Shown here: positions 1-8,845 of the stretch, piece by piece
Numbering within the stretch: position 1 is the stretch's first letter
How the letters are laid out: every line of letters begins with the position of its first letter
DNA from: MGBC114844 sp910585855
Lineage (GTDB): Bacteria > Bacillota > Clostridia > Lachnospirales > Lachnospiraceae
Assembly: GCA_965646165.1 (NCBI GenBank)
Contig: CBFFYP010000009.1
Span: 16,959-80,958 of the forward strand
Reading direction: 5' to 3'
Length of the DNA stretch: 64,000 bases
Program-made: the position numbers and the translations under genes
The notes under the pieces: model-generated
Database searches by the model: none
Told to the model about the DNA's origin: nothing
The model's input: only the letters and a program-made list of their open reading frames with translations

Positions 1-1
1 T

Positions 2-1462
2 GCCCGTGTAGTAGAAGAAGTAAGAAACGATACAGGTCGTTTTATCAATACCGAAGAGGAAGTCGGCGGCTATACAATGGCAACTATAAGCAGAGAAGCT
101 GGTTATGATACTGATATGGATGGTATGCCGGATGCCTATGAAGATGCAAACGGATTGAATAAAAATGATAAAAATGATGCAAAAGCGATTGCGGCAAACG
201 GACGCTCTAATGTAGAAAATTATTTTAACGGAATTGTAAATCCGACAAAAGAAGCGGATAACCCAACCGTAAAATTGACTGTAGCAAATAATACACAGTT
301 TGCAGAGGGCAGCACAATTACTATTGGTGCAGAAGCATCGGCAAACAATGGCGGAAGTATTGAAAAAGTAGAATTCTATAATGGATCACAGTTAGTCGGA
401 ACAGCGACGGCAGCTCCTTATCAGTGCAATTTGACCGGATTAGAAGACGGAACTTACTTTATCTCAGCAAGAGCCTACGACAACAGCGGAACGGCTACAC
501 AGGCAACCGCAGCACAGATTCATGTCAACAGTACGGCAGGTACAGGAGCATATACCAGTGTCGATATCGGAAATCCGGGAGTTACAGGCGCAGCTTCTTT
601 GGAAAATGGAGTATTGACAGTAAAAGGTGCAGGAAAGTTAGGAAAATCGGAAGGAGCATTAACTGGTGATGTAGCAGATGCAACCACCGATAATTTCCAC
701 TATGTATATCAGAATTTAAGCGGTGACGGTACGATTGTTGCCAAATTAGAGGATGTTACAGCATTAGATAATCATGCTTTAACCGGTTTGATGATTCGGG
801 AAAGCACCAGCAATCAGGCAAAGACTGCTGTATTGGCAATGTCTTTGGTAAAACAGAATACAAAGTTAAACGAAGGAAATCCAGATATTGCAGATACTAC
901 ATGGGCAGTTTATCTTGCAAATCGTGGAGCAACAAAAGTATTAAGTGACAGCGGCGAAGAACTGGCATTGAATCCAGAAGGTGCAATCAATGAATTAGGT
1001 GAGCAGATTGATTCTAAGTCAAGTGCGTTAAAAGCAGGTGTACCGCTGGTAGAAGATTTTTATTTTAGGATGCCGGAAAACGGAAAGAGTGTAACTAATG
1101 GCATCTGGCTGAAGTTAGTGCGGGAAGGTGATGTATTTACTGGATATGCAAAGAATACGGAAGCAGAAGAGTGGAAACTGATTGGTTCGGCAGAAATTCC
1201 TATGGCAGCCGATGTTTTGATTGGATTTGCAGTAGATGCCAATAAGGTTGCAAATGATCTGGATAATTTAAGTACAGCGAAGTTCTCCAATATCAGTATG
1301 GGTGCAGGTAGTACATATGTAGTAAAGAATGGCGATTATTTATTAAAGATTGCTAGAGAGAACGGATGTACGGTAGAACAGTTAAAAGCAGCAAATCCGA
1401 ATATTAAGAATATCAACTTTATTCGGGCTGGTTGGGTATTAAATATTCCAAGTGCAAATTAA
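2..1462 (+). CDS. Secreted pectate-lyase-like protein, C-terminal part with LysM domain (5' end outside window)
   Basis: The frame is open from the first bases, so the start lies upstream of the window. Residues encoded near 2-230 (a VRNDTGRF segment, then DTDMDGMPDAYE, then NVENYFN) resemble the C-terminal end of bacterial pectate lyases, where a Ca-binding DxDxDGMPD loop closes the catalytic region. Next come an Ig-like module (about 260-530, PTVKLTV to AAQIHVN), a beta-rich module of unknown name (about 540-1300), and a LysM domain at 1312-1455 (YVVKNGDYLLKIA to AGWVLNIP) that should bind peptidoglycan. I infer an extracellular, wall-retained enzyme acting on pectin. The lyase assignment rests on the tail alone because the catalytic core is not visible. 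A terminator follows directly. Confidence 0.7.
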   Translation, partial: ARVVEEVRNDTGRFINTEEEVGGYTMATISREAGYDTDMDGMPDAYEDANGLNKNDKNDAKAIAANGRSNVENYFNGIVNPTKEADNPTVKLTVANNTQFAEGSTITIGAEASANNGGSIEKVEFYNGSQLVGTATAAPYQCNLTGLEDGTYFISARAYDNSGTATQATAAQIHVNSTAGTGAYTSVDIGNPGVTGAASLENGVLTVKGAGKLGKSEGALTGDVADATTDNFHYVYQNLSGDGTIVAKLEDVTALDNHALTGLMIRESTSNQAKTAVLAMSLVKQNTKLNEGNPDIADTTWAVYLANRGATKVLSDSGEELALNPEGAINELGEQIDSKSSALKAGVPLVEDFYFRMPENGKSVTNGIWLKLVREGDVFTGYAKNTEAEEWKLIGSAEIPMAADVLIGFAVDANKVANDLDNLSTAKFSNISMGAGSTYVVKNGDYLLKIARENGCTVEQLKAANPNIKNINFIRAGWVLNIPSAN

Positions 1463-1471
1463 GAGTAAGGG

Positions 1472-1513
1472 AAAACAGTGCTTCTAATGAATTGTTAGAG
1501 GTACTGTTTTTTT
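1472..1513 (+). terminator. Intrinsic terminator after the pectate-lyase-like gene
   Basis: An AAAACAGTGCTTC arm pairs imperfectly with GAGGTACTGTTTTTTT about 20 nt later, ending in a T-run. It lies 10 bp past the stop codon. Confidence 0.7.
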
Positions 1514-1538
1514 GATTTGGTTGGAGGGGGACGGCTGA

Positions 1539-2297
1539 GGACGCCAGATTCGAAAACGGTGGGCAGCCTGCTGTTCCGGTTTCCAAAAAGCAAGAAGTTC
1601 TAAGACTTCTGCCTTTTCCTTTTCCCAAGTCGGACAGACCGGGGCGCAATTCGCCCTCATTTCAGCCGAAACATAATTGGTGTAAGGAAGGATGTTATCA
1701 GTCGTAAGACATATCTCTTTCTTATTCTCCGGGCTAAACACGCCCCTTTTTTTTCACACCCTGCATGGAAGCAGGATGTGAAAAAAATCTTAGGTTTTCG
1801 AGCAGAAGTCCAAGAACTTCTAACTTTTTTTCAAAGTCACTGCAGGCTGCCCACCGGTTTTCGAATCTGGCTGTTTCTTGACCCCGGAACAAAAAAAGAA
1901 TATTATTTAAACTTTGCTAAAAACTTGTTCTGTAAGAAAACATCGTTTCTACCGTGATCCAACCAACAGCGAGAGGCAGTTTGCTCCTGTCCTTTGCCAG
2001 CGACTTCGGAGAACGGTTAGAAAGTCTTGGGCTTCTGCGGAAGCACCTAGAATTTTTTGCATATCCTGCTTCTATGCAGGGTATGCAAAAAAAGGGGCGT
2101 GTTTAGCCCGGAGGATAGGGAAGAGGGTGTTTTACGGTAGGTAAAATCTTTCCTTATATCTGGTTCGTTTCGGTTGTTATGAGGGCGAATTGCGCCCCGG
2201 TTCGGTTGGTTGGATGAACTGAAATCAGAAGCCGTAGACTTTCTTACCGTTTGGAGCGGAGCAGGCAAAAGACAGCAGCAAACCGCCTCTGGCGTCC
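1539..2297. repeat. Composite hairpin element: F1 module (1539-1873, +), linker, F2 module (1966-2297, -)
   Basis: F1 runs from GGACGCC to CTGGCTG. Its outer arms (CCAGATTCGAAAAC then GTGGGCAGCCTGC) pair with the right end of the module. An inner stem pairs AGAAGTTCT..GACTTCTGC with GCAGAAGTC..AGAACTTCT. Inside lie the core motifs GGGGCGCAATTCGCCC and GGGCTAAACACGCCCC plus a T8 tract, and a hairpin with CACACCCTGC/GCAGGATGTG arms flanked by T and A runs. F2 is inverted, has the same core and architecture, but outer arms based on GAGGCGGTTTGCTCCTG; in this copy they carry a few mismatches. The 92-bp linker resembles the one in the other composites. No convincing protein-coding gene lies inside. 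Confidence 0.85.
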
Positions 2298-2355
2298 GGT
2301 GAAAGAAACCCCTTTACAGCATTAAAAGTCTAATGAAAGATTTTTATAAGATAGA

Positions 2356-2415
2356 TTGACATTCTACCGTATTAGTCATATAATACAGTAAAGTGTATTA
2401 TATGACTAATACGGT
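2356..2415 (+). promoter_or_regulatory. Consensus promoter embedded in a 22-bp-arm palindrome (GntR-operon operator)
   Basis: TTGACA (2356-2361), a 17-bp spacer and TATAAT (2379-2384) form a consensus sigma-A promoter. A perfect inverted repeat with 22-nt arms (2366-2387 and 2394-2415) and a 6-nt loop covers the spacer, the -10 box and the likely start point. It precedes a GntR-family gene by about 60 bp. I infer autoregulation by that repressor. Confidence 0.8.
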
Positions 2416-2476
2416 TTTGGTGAAAGGATAATAAAAATGGAAAAAAAGAAAAAGGCAGAATGTAGGTGAAAGAGGT

Positions 2477-2872
2477 ATGGTGTCATTTGAACAGTTAGTT
2501 TTTGATGAGAGTTCACCTATTTATATGCAGATTATTCGCTTTGTGAAGCAAAAGATTGCGGCTGGTGTTATTCAGGACAAAGAAGAGATGCCTTCTAGAA
2601 GGGTTCTTTCTGCTTTGCTTGGAGTGAATCCTAATACGATTCAAAAGGCTTATCGGATATTGGAAGAAGAAGGGATTCTTTGTTCTCATTCTGGAGTAAA
2701 AAGTTATATTGATTTAAATGCAGAAAAACGGGAAAGGATTTATCAGGAGCTTTTAGAGAGTGATACGCTTGTTTGGATAAAGGCAATGAAGCGAATGGGA
2801 GTAACAAAACAGGAGGCAGCTCGGCTTTTTGAACGGGTTTGGGAGAAAGAGTATGGAGGGAAGGAAGAATGA
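2477..2872 (+). CDS. GntR-family (YtrA-type) transcriptional repressor
   Basis: This 131-aa protein has a winged-helix GntR domain over about residues 10-80 (SPIYMQIIRFVKQKI; PSRRVLSALLGVNPNTIQKA) and a short C-terminal helical region. That size is typical of the YtrA subfamily, which lacks the large ligand domain and usually controls a linked ABC transporter. It is the first gene of a five-gene operon whose coding regions overlap or nearly abut. The upstream palindrome covering its own promoter is the obvious operator. YtrA-type regulators often respond to cell-envelope stress or antibiotics, but the inducer here is unknown. Confidence 0.85.
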   Translation: MVSFEQLVFDESSPIYMQIIRFVKQKIAAGVIQDKEEMPSRRVLSALLGVNPNTIQKAYRILEEEGILCSHSGVKSYIDLNAEKRERIYQELLESDTLVWIKAMKRMGVTKQEAARLFERVWEKEYGGKEE

Positions 2873-3576
2873 GGAAAGAGTTATCGGTACTTATGTTGGC
2901 GGCAAGAAGTTCGATTTATAAAATTTGTATGGTTTTATTGGGAATGGTTGTGTTGCAGATAGTTTTTTTAAGGAGAGGATGGCAGGGGGCAGTTTCTTTG
3001 GAGAGAATAATAGAAGTTAGTTATATAGAAAAGATTTTTTATATTGCATTTTTAGGTATTTATTTTATTTTGATATGGACGGAAAGCAAAAAGGGAAGCC
3101 AGTTTGAGTATACATTGCGAAGGCTTGGAATCAGCAGAAAAAGGGTATTTTTTCTTTGGGCAGGATATAATAGCTGTTGTTTATTTATCTTGTTTGCAGT
3201 GCAGATTTTTATATCAATTTGTATTGGCAGAGTGTATTTGGAGTGGGCAGATCCAATGGATCGCTCTGCTCAAAGTTTATTTTTGGCTTTTTGGAGAAAT
3301 GATTTTTTGCATAGTTTGCTGCCGTTAGCAGAGGTAAGCAGGTGGATACGGAATGGATTGATGATTTTGGCTATGGGATTGGTAACGGCTTTTTTTGGAG
3401 GAGAAGAGTTGTGGAATCGAAAGATGCCTTTGGTCTGGATTGGAGTATTGTTTTTATTGGTATTTTCGGATTCAGCGGGGAGCTGGAGAAGCGATTTGAT
3501 AAAAGGAGTTTTATTTTTAGGTATTATTCTTTTTATTTTGGCAGGTGTAATAAGAAGGGGTTGGTGTGAAGAATGA
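2869..3576 (+). CDS. ABC transporter-associated membrane protein, first permease-like subunit
   Basis: I start at ATG 2869, which overlaps the upstream stop codon (ATGA), giving 235 aa. An in-frame start at 2839 would lie inside the GntR gene. Several hydrophobic segments are visible (about residues 15-35, 55-75, 95-125, 170-190, 200-230), consistent with a permease of about six membrane passes. It has no motif that I recognise beyond the hydrophobic pattern. Its place between a YtrA-type regulator and an ABC ATPase gene suggests that it forms the membrane channel together with the next gene. Confidence 0.7.
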   Translation: MRKELSVLMLAARSSIYKICMVLLGMVVLQIVFLRRGWQGAVSLERIIEVSYIEKIFYIAFLGIYFILIWTESKKGSQFEYTLRRLGISRKRVFFLWAGYNSCCLFILFAVQIFISICIGRVYLEWADPMDRSAQSLFLAFWRNDFLHSLLPLAEVSRWIRNGLMILAMGLVTAFFGGEELWNRKMPLVWIGVLFLLVFSDSAGSWRSDLIKGVLFLGIILFILAGVIRRGWCEE

Positions 3577-4088
3577 AGAAAAAAGGATCAACATTTTCGA
3601 TTGAAATGTATTTTCCGATAGGATATGCTTATCAAGCGGAAATTAATTTGCTGAAAATTTGGCTGATAGGAAGTATTATTTGCAGTTTTTCTTTTTTTTA
3701 TCGTTATTATCAGGCTTATCGTATGCTCTATATTTATGATTCTTTTTTAAATCGATGGGTTTTAAGGGAGAATGTCTGGATTGAAAAATTTACTGTTTTA
3801 TCGGATGGAATATTTCGAGGATTTTTTATAGGCTTTTTGCTTCTTGGGGTATTGGCGGTTTTTCACTATCGTTTTTATTATCAGGGCAGTAAAAGTATTT
3901 ATCTGATGAAACGTTTGCCGGATCGATGGTTTTGCTTAAAGAGCTGTGTTGCTGTGCCTGTGGCAGCGGGGGGTCTTTTTTTGGGAGTTATGGCTTTTTT
4001 GTATTTTATATATTTTGTATTTTATATTTGGTTTACGCCAAAGGAGTGCCTTTATTTAGCAATGGAAGTCAGCGGTTTTTTTGGATAG
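3573..4088 (+). CDS. ABC transporter-associated membrane protein, second subunit
   Basis: This 171-aa protein starts at an ATGA overlap with the preceding gene and ends 12 bp before the ATPase gene. It has hydrophobic segments near residues 28-45, 85-105 and 128-155 and many Phe, Tyr and Trp residues. It looks like a short membrane partner protein, not a full permease. Translational coupling on both sides supports a single complex with the ATPase. I do not recognise a named family. Confidence 0.65.
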   Translation: MKKKGSTFSIEMYFPIGYAYQAEINLLKIWLIGSIICSFSFFYRYYQAYRMLYIYDSFLNRWVLRENVWIEKFTVLSDGIFRGFFIGFLLLGVLAVFHYRFYYQGSKSIYLMKRLPDRWFCLKSCVAVPVAAGGLFLGVMAFLYFIYFVFYIWFTPKECLYLAMEVSGFFG

Positions 4089-4100
4089 GAGGTGCGGTTT

Positions 4101-4841
4101 ATGCTGGAGATTCGGGAATTAAGTAAAAGGTATATAGGAAGAACAGGAGAAAAACAGGCTTTAAGTCGGATTGATTTGACAATGACGCAGGGGGAAGTGA
4201 TTGGACTTTTTGGAGAAAACGGTGCTGGAAAAACGACACTTTTGCAGTGTATTTTAGGATATCTTTCTTATCAGGGAACAGTGTTATTGGATGGAAAACC
4301 AATCGATCGATCCAATATTATAAGGTTGTCCTATGCAACTTGTGAACATTCTTTTTTTCCGAATCTGACAGCGGATTCTCATAGGGAATTTTATCAGATG
4401 CACTTTCAGACTTTTCGAAAAAGACGTTTTGAACAGTTGATGGAATTTTTTGAACTTCCCAAAAAGAAAGCATTAAAAACATTTTCTGCTGGGCAGAAAA
4501 ATCAGTTTGAAGTTATTTTGGCTCTGTGTCAGGGAGCGGATTATATTTTGATGGATGAGCCTTTTGCAGGAAATGATATTTTCAATCGGGAGGATTTTTA
4601 TAAGGTTTTAATGGGAATATTAGAATCGGAAGAAACGGTAATGATTGCAACGCATTTAATTGAAGAAGTGGAACATTTTTTAAGCCGGGCAGTGCTTCTT
4701 CGAAAGGGAGAGATAGCAGGGGATATCTCTGTTTTGGAATTAGAGGAACAGGGAGAATCTTTGACAGACTATATCAAACGAATTTATCAGTATCGGGCAA
4801 ATCGGGTAGAAAAAGTATTGAGAGGGGCACAAGGGCGATGA
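4101..4841 (+). CDS. ABC transporter ATP-binding protein
   Basis: This is a 246-aa nucleotide-binding subunit. The Walker A motif GENGAGKTT lies at residues 38-46, the signature FSAGQ at about 128-132 (a variant of LSGGQ) and Walker B YILMDEP at about 148-154, followed by an H-loop (ATHLIEE). ATG 4101 lies 8 bp after an AGGAGG site; an in-frame GTG at 4092 overlaps that site and is less likely. It should power the two membrane proteins encoded just upstream. The architecture is like the ytr operon of Bacillus, but the substrate is unknown. Confidence 0.88.
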   Translation: MLEIRELSKRYIGRTGEKQALSRIDLTMTQGEVIGLFGENGAGKTTLLQCILGYLSYQGTVLLDGKPIDRSNIIRLSYATCEHSFFPNLTADSHREFYQMHFQTFRKRRFEQLMEFFELPKKKALKTFSAGQKNQFEVILALCQGADYILMDEPFAGNDIFNREDFYKVLMGILESEETVMIATHLIEEVEHFLSRAVLLRKGEIAGDISVLELEEQGESLTDYIKRIYQYRANRVEKVLRGAQGR

Positions 4842-6007
4842 AAAAGAGTTTGCTGGCAGCAGGGGTATTGTTGGGGTTGGCATGGGCAGTATTGTTTTGG
4901 GGAATTGGTTATGTCAATCAGGGAAAAGAGAAGGTAGAACTAAAGGAAACGGTTTTATACGGTGATTTAGCAGAGGCAAAAGGAATTACTCTTCAAATTG
5001 ATTCTCAATGGAATCAGAAACTTTTTTGGAGTACAAAATATCAAATTGGAAGTTTGGCATCGCCGGAAACAAAATTTTGCTTTCAACAGACAGGGGAAAA
5101 GTTGGAAACAAATTTTTTAGCAGGATTAGAATGGACAGAGGAAAGGGAGATTGCGATTGATTTGCCGTTTGTACAATTTACATCTATAACAGGAAATAAT
5201 TTATTAAAGGACGATGGAATCGAATTGCCTTATCGTTCTCTTTTTCAGGAGATAGCAAATCGGACTGCGGCAGGGGAATTTTATACAGAAGAGATTTATC
5301 TGGCAGATTATATTTCTTATTATACACTTCAGTTAGAAATACAGAGCGATAAGATTTCTTCTACGCAGATACCAGAGGATGCACAGGAGAGGGTAAATCA
5401 ACTGATACGGATTCCTGTTTTGCCGGATCAGAAAGGGAAAGTTTCTATTCGAAAAAATCAAAATGGAGAAGTAACAGAAATTTGTTATGAAAATATTGAA
5501 GGAGGTATATCCATCTATACAAGCGGGTGGATATCCGATGCTAGCTGTTATTTTTCTTTTGTTTGCTATGACAGTAAAGGAGAACTTCTAGACAGAGAAT
5601 TTTTAGAAACGGAGTATGGGATCTATTGTCTTCCATTTCATTGGGAAGAAACAGGACAAGAACAGTTATATTCAGAAAATTATGCAGCTATGGAATATGA
5701 AAAAATGACATGTATTTGTCCACTAAAAGCAGAAGAAGGCTGGATTGTTGCAAATGAGGAAGAAGAGATCATATTTGTTTGTTACGAAAAAAGAGAGAAA
5801 TTGATGCTTACTGCAATAAAAAAAGATTTTAGAGAAATTGTACAGCAGACGATTTATTGGATTGTTAACACAGGAGATCAGTTTCAAAGTTTGGAACAGC
5901 AAGGAAAACACCTTTTTATTATGATGAAAAGCGGAAAATTTTGTTTTTTGGTAAAGGATGCGCAAGGAAAGTATCAGAAAAAACAGAAGGCGATTTGGAG
6001 CAGATAG
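4838..6007 (+). CDS. Membrane-anchored extracellular protein of the ABC operon, probably C-terminally truncated
   Basis: The protein has 389 aa, with an N-terminal signal anchor (residues 2-25, KKSLLAAGVLLGLAWAVLFW) and then a long soluble region rich in acidic residues and beta-type sequence, presumably outside the cell. It starts at an ATGA overlap with the ATPase gene, so it belongs to the operon. I do not recognise the family. Coding-like sequence continues past its stop codon in other frames, as described in the next entry, so the annotated C-terminus is probably the result of a frameshift and the protein may be non-functional. Confidence 0.65.
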   Translation: MKKSLLAAGVLLGLAWAVLFWGIGYVNQGKEKVELKETVLYGDLAEAKGITLQIDSQWNQKLFWSTKYQIGSLASPETKFCFQQTGEKLETNFLAGLEWTEEREIAIDLPFVQFTSITGNNLLKDDGIELPYRSLFQEIANRTAAGEFYTEEIYLADYISYYTLQLEIQSDKISSTQIPEDAQERVNQLIRIPVLPDQKGKVSIRKNQNGEVTEICYENIEGGISIYTSGWISDASCYFSFVCYDSKGELLDREFLETEYGIYCLPFHWEETGQEQLYSENYAAMEYEKMTCICPLKAEEGWIVANEEEEIIFVCYEKREKLMLTAIKKDFREIVQQTIYWIVNTGDQFQSLEQQGKHLFIMMKSGKFCFLVKDAQGKYQKKQKAIWSR

Positions 6008-6245
6008 AAGATAAATGGGAACGAGAAATTTGATTCGGCGTCATGCTTTTCAGTGGGATGGAGAGAGGCTTATTGTTGCTGGATTTTTATATGGAAGAAA
6101 TAGCGTTTTATATTATGGTATTTCGGGAGGAAGGTATGGTATTTTTGGGATTTTATCAACATAGCGGTGATTTAGACTTGGAGGTTTGGATGGGAAAAGT
6201 GTGCAACTGCAGCCGATTGATAAACGATTTGCAGATGCAGTAGAA
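6008..6245 (+). pseudogene. Frameshifted remnant of the C-terminus of the preceding gene
   Basis: Just before the stop at 6007, another frame reads GDLEQIEDKWEREI and then stops. A further frame continues as NLIRRHAFQWDGERLIVAG to about 6164, and the last part reads KSVQLQPIDKRFADAV up to about 6240. These successive peptide-like stretches in different frames fit one ancestral C-terminal domain broken by several indels. This is inference from frame patterns; an intact homologue would settle it. Confidence 0.5.
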
Positions 6246-6286
6246 AAGAAAATTTTTCTTAACAGATGCTGAGTTATGTTTTTTTG

Positions 6287-6456
6287 GAGAGGACGCCAAA
6301 AGTGAAGGGAATTCTATTCCGAGCCCGCTCTCGCTTAGCATTTCTTATTTCCTTATAGCGGACATATTAAGACGCTAAAACACAGCAACACAACGTCTAA
6401 GTGCCAACGGAAATGATGACCCTGCATAGAACTTCTTCGGCTTTTGGCGTCCTCTC
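6287..6456 (+). repeat. Short hairpin element F3, copy a
   Basis: The ends GAGAGGACGCCAAAAG and CTTTTGGCGTCCTCTC are exact reverse complements. The core carries the F3 signature: GCTTAGCATTTC, TAGCGGACA, a hairpin built on AGACGCT..ACGTCT, CTAAGTGCC and GGAAATGATGACC. It is the only F3 copy here with a full GGCGTCC right end. It follows the decayed ABC-operon gene. Confidence 0.8.
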
Positions 6457-6607
6457 TTATGGATTGTGGGGTTGGAATATATTGGAAGAATTGGAAAAGA
6501 AAAGTGAAAAAAATAGAAAAAAAGAAATTTTTGTTTGATATTTCTGAAAAAAGCGTATGCTGTATATAGAATATAGGAATCGTGATTGCAGAGTATTGGA
6601 GGGCGCT

Positions 6608-8735
6608 ATGAAGAACAAAAAAATAAGTCTACGAATAAAGTATTAGACAAAAATGCTGAAAATTTCAAAAGAGAAAAAAAGAAGAAGGAAAAATCGGATA
6701 ATGGGCGTTCGAAATGGCTTTTATTCAGTATTCGCAATAAGATTTTTATTTGTTTATTGTACCGATTTTTTTTATGATTGTGGTAGGGATTTTTGCTTAT
6801 AAAAAAGCAGCACAAGGGTTAAGTGATAAGTATAAAGAATCGACATTGCAGACAATTCGAATGGCGACACAATATTTGGATATGAGTGATACTTATATCG
6901 AAGCAGAAGGAACAAAGTATGCGTTTAATTCGAATATAATCGTATTTTATGGATTATTTGAGAATGATCCGCTTGGGAAGATGAATGTTATGACGAATAT
7001 TCGATCCGATATTTTATGTCTCAGACAGCAAATACATTTATTAGTCAAATACATATTATTACAAAGAAGAACTGACAATGTTTTCTACAAGAAATAGTTC
7101 TCTAAAAGGAATTTTTAGTGATTATCTTGCAGAGATGAGTACAGATGGCAGGACGTTGCAAAATGGGTAGATTTGCATCCTTTTCTGGATAAATATTTAA
7201 GTTGCGGCAGAAATTATATTATTTCTTTTCAAATGACAGGACAGTCAATAATTGTATTGTGGTAATTGATATGAAAGCCTCTGCTATACAGAATTTTCTA
7301 AGTAATTGAATTTAGGAAGGGAAGTATTGTAGGATTGGTAACAGAAAATGGAGAGAGTTGATTTGCGAAAATTTCGAGGAAGAAGGACCAGCCGGATTAT
7401 AGCGGAGAGCCAGTATTTTATGGACAAAATTTTATACTATGAATTTCGGCGAAGGGCAAGAGAAAGCGGAGTGACAGATGTAGTATATAATGGAGAAGAA
7501 TGTTTATTTTTCTATAGCAGAAGTGGAAAGGATTATACAACAGTCTGTGGTTTAGTGCCGCTGCAGACAGTGACTTCTCAGGCAGAAGAGATTCGTATGC
7601 TGACGATAAAATGGTACTTCTTGCCTGTGTGATTGCAGTAACAATTGGTGTAGTGATTTCAATTGGAATACAGAAAAATATGCGTCATATGTCCTATCGA
7701 TGGAGAAGTAGCAAAAGGAAACTTAACTGTTCAAGTGGAAGCACAAGGCAGAGATGAATTTCGAGAACTGGCAGCTTCTGCAACGAATATGATTAAAAAT
7801 AATAAAAAACTGGTGCAGAAAGTCAATTATGCAACAGGACAGTTAGAAGTTTCGGCTGGAGAGGTAAGGGATGTTTCGGAAGAAATTAGTGGGTATTCGA
7901 TGAATATTACACAGGCAATTGACGGATCAATGAAGGAATGTCAAAACAGTCGAACATGCGCAGGAATGTGTAGAACGGACGAATTTATTGTCGGAAGAAA
8001 TGCAGGAAGTAAGCAAAGTAGTTGAAGAAGTAGAGCAGCTTGTAAAAGAAACAGAAGAGATGATTAGCGTGGTATGGATTGTACAGAATTTAGGAGAGCG
8101 TGCGCAGGAAACAACCAAATTACAAGACGGTAGGAGAGAGTATTGAAATTTTGCGCAAAGAGTCAGAAACAATCAATCAGTTTGTTGGAATGATTACAGA
8201 TATTTCGGAAGAAACGAATCTATTGTCTTTAAATGCCTCGATTGAAGCCGCTCGTGCCGGAGATGCAGGACGTGGCTTTGCAGTGGTAGCAGAAGAAATT
8301 CGTAAGTTTGGCGGATGATTCATCAAAGGCAGCACAGGAGATTAGCAGCAATGTAGTACAGATTCGAACACAGACCATAAATAGTGTAGAGAGTGCAAAG
8401 CAGGCAGAATCAATGGTAGCATTACAGACACAGGCAGTAGAAGAAGTAGTTGGAGTATTCCAAGATATGGGAATTCGTATGAATCAGTTGGTAGATGGAC
8501 TAAAGGGTATTGTAGACAGTACACAAAAAGCAGATCAGGAGCAAAGCGATACTTTTGGCTGCTGTACAGAATATTTCGGATATTATCGAGAAACCGCTAA
8601 TAGTGCTGAAGTAGTGCAGGATGTAGTTGGAAAAACTGCTTGAAAAAAGTAGAGAATTTAAATCAAACTGCCGGAGTACTTGGAGAAAATATGGAAGAGT
8701 TAAAGACAGAGATTTCTGTTTTTAAACGGAATAGA
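6608..8735 (+). pseudogene. Methyl-accepting chemotaxis protein, multiply frameshifted
   Basis: A ribosome site (GGAGGG) precedes ATG 6608, but the frame stops after 12 codons. The protein then continues in pieces: a basic N-terminus and membrane segment (to about 6777), a Cache-like sensor part (6750-7097 and 7348-7632), a HAMP-like remnant (about 7700-7800), and the signalling domain (7810-8025, 8100-8318, 8308-8735). The hairpin tip survives as ETNLLSLNASIEAARAGDAGRGFAVVAEEIR, split here for length, around 8210-8305. At least six frame changes rule out function. An intact copy would have been an inner-membrane receptor of about 680 aa. A clear terminator follows it. Confidence 0.9.
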
Positions 8736-8742
8736 TACAGAA

Positions 8743-8783
8743 AGAAGGACGATTGTATTAGTTTGTATAATCGTTCTTTTTTT
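8743..8783 (+). terminator. Intrinsic terminator after the chemotaxis pseudogene
   Basis: AAGGACGATT pairs with AATCGTTCTT (one G-T pair) and is followed by a T7 run. Confidence 0.8.
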
Positions 8784-8845
8784 GTATTTTTCATTTGGCT
8801 TTTGGAGATAGGATAGAATGATACCAGAAGGGGGTGGCTTTCACC

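Noticed and set aside
1484..1741. Recurring ORFs inside the hairpin elements (also 12432-12866, 12511-12810, 13215-13472, 41612-41806 and others) with shared peptides such as ANCAPV and HRFRIWRP
   Set aside because: They arise from translation of the conserved repeat core and arms, occur in several frames and both strands, lack ribosome sites and break at different points in each copy. Any database hits are probably the same artefact.
1855..1870. GTTTTCGAATCTGG looks like a tRNA T-arm
   Set aside because: It recurs in every F1 copy as an outer-stem arm, and no acceptor or anticodon arms are present. No tRNA was found in the window.
1539..1873. Group II intron or IStron as explanation of the F1 modules
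   Set aside because: They are too short, have no domain V-like hairpin or reverse transcriptase/transposase gene, and lie outside genes.
6043..6243. 66-aa ORF after the ABC operon
   Set aside because: It is out of frame with the better peptide stretches of the decayed C-terminal domain, and its composition looks like a frame shadow.
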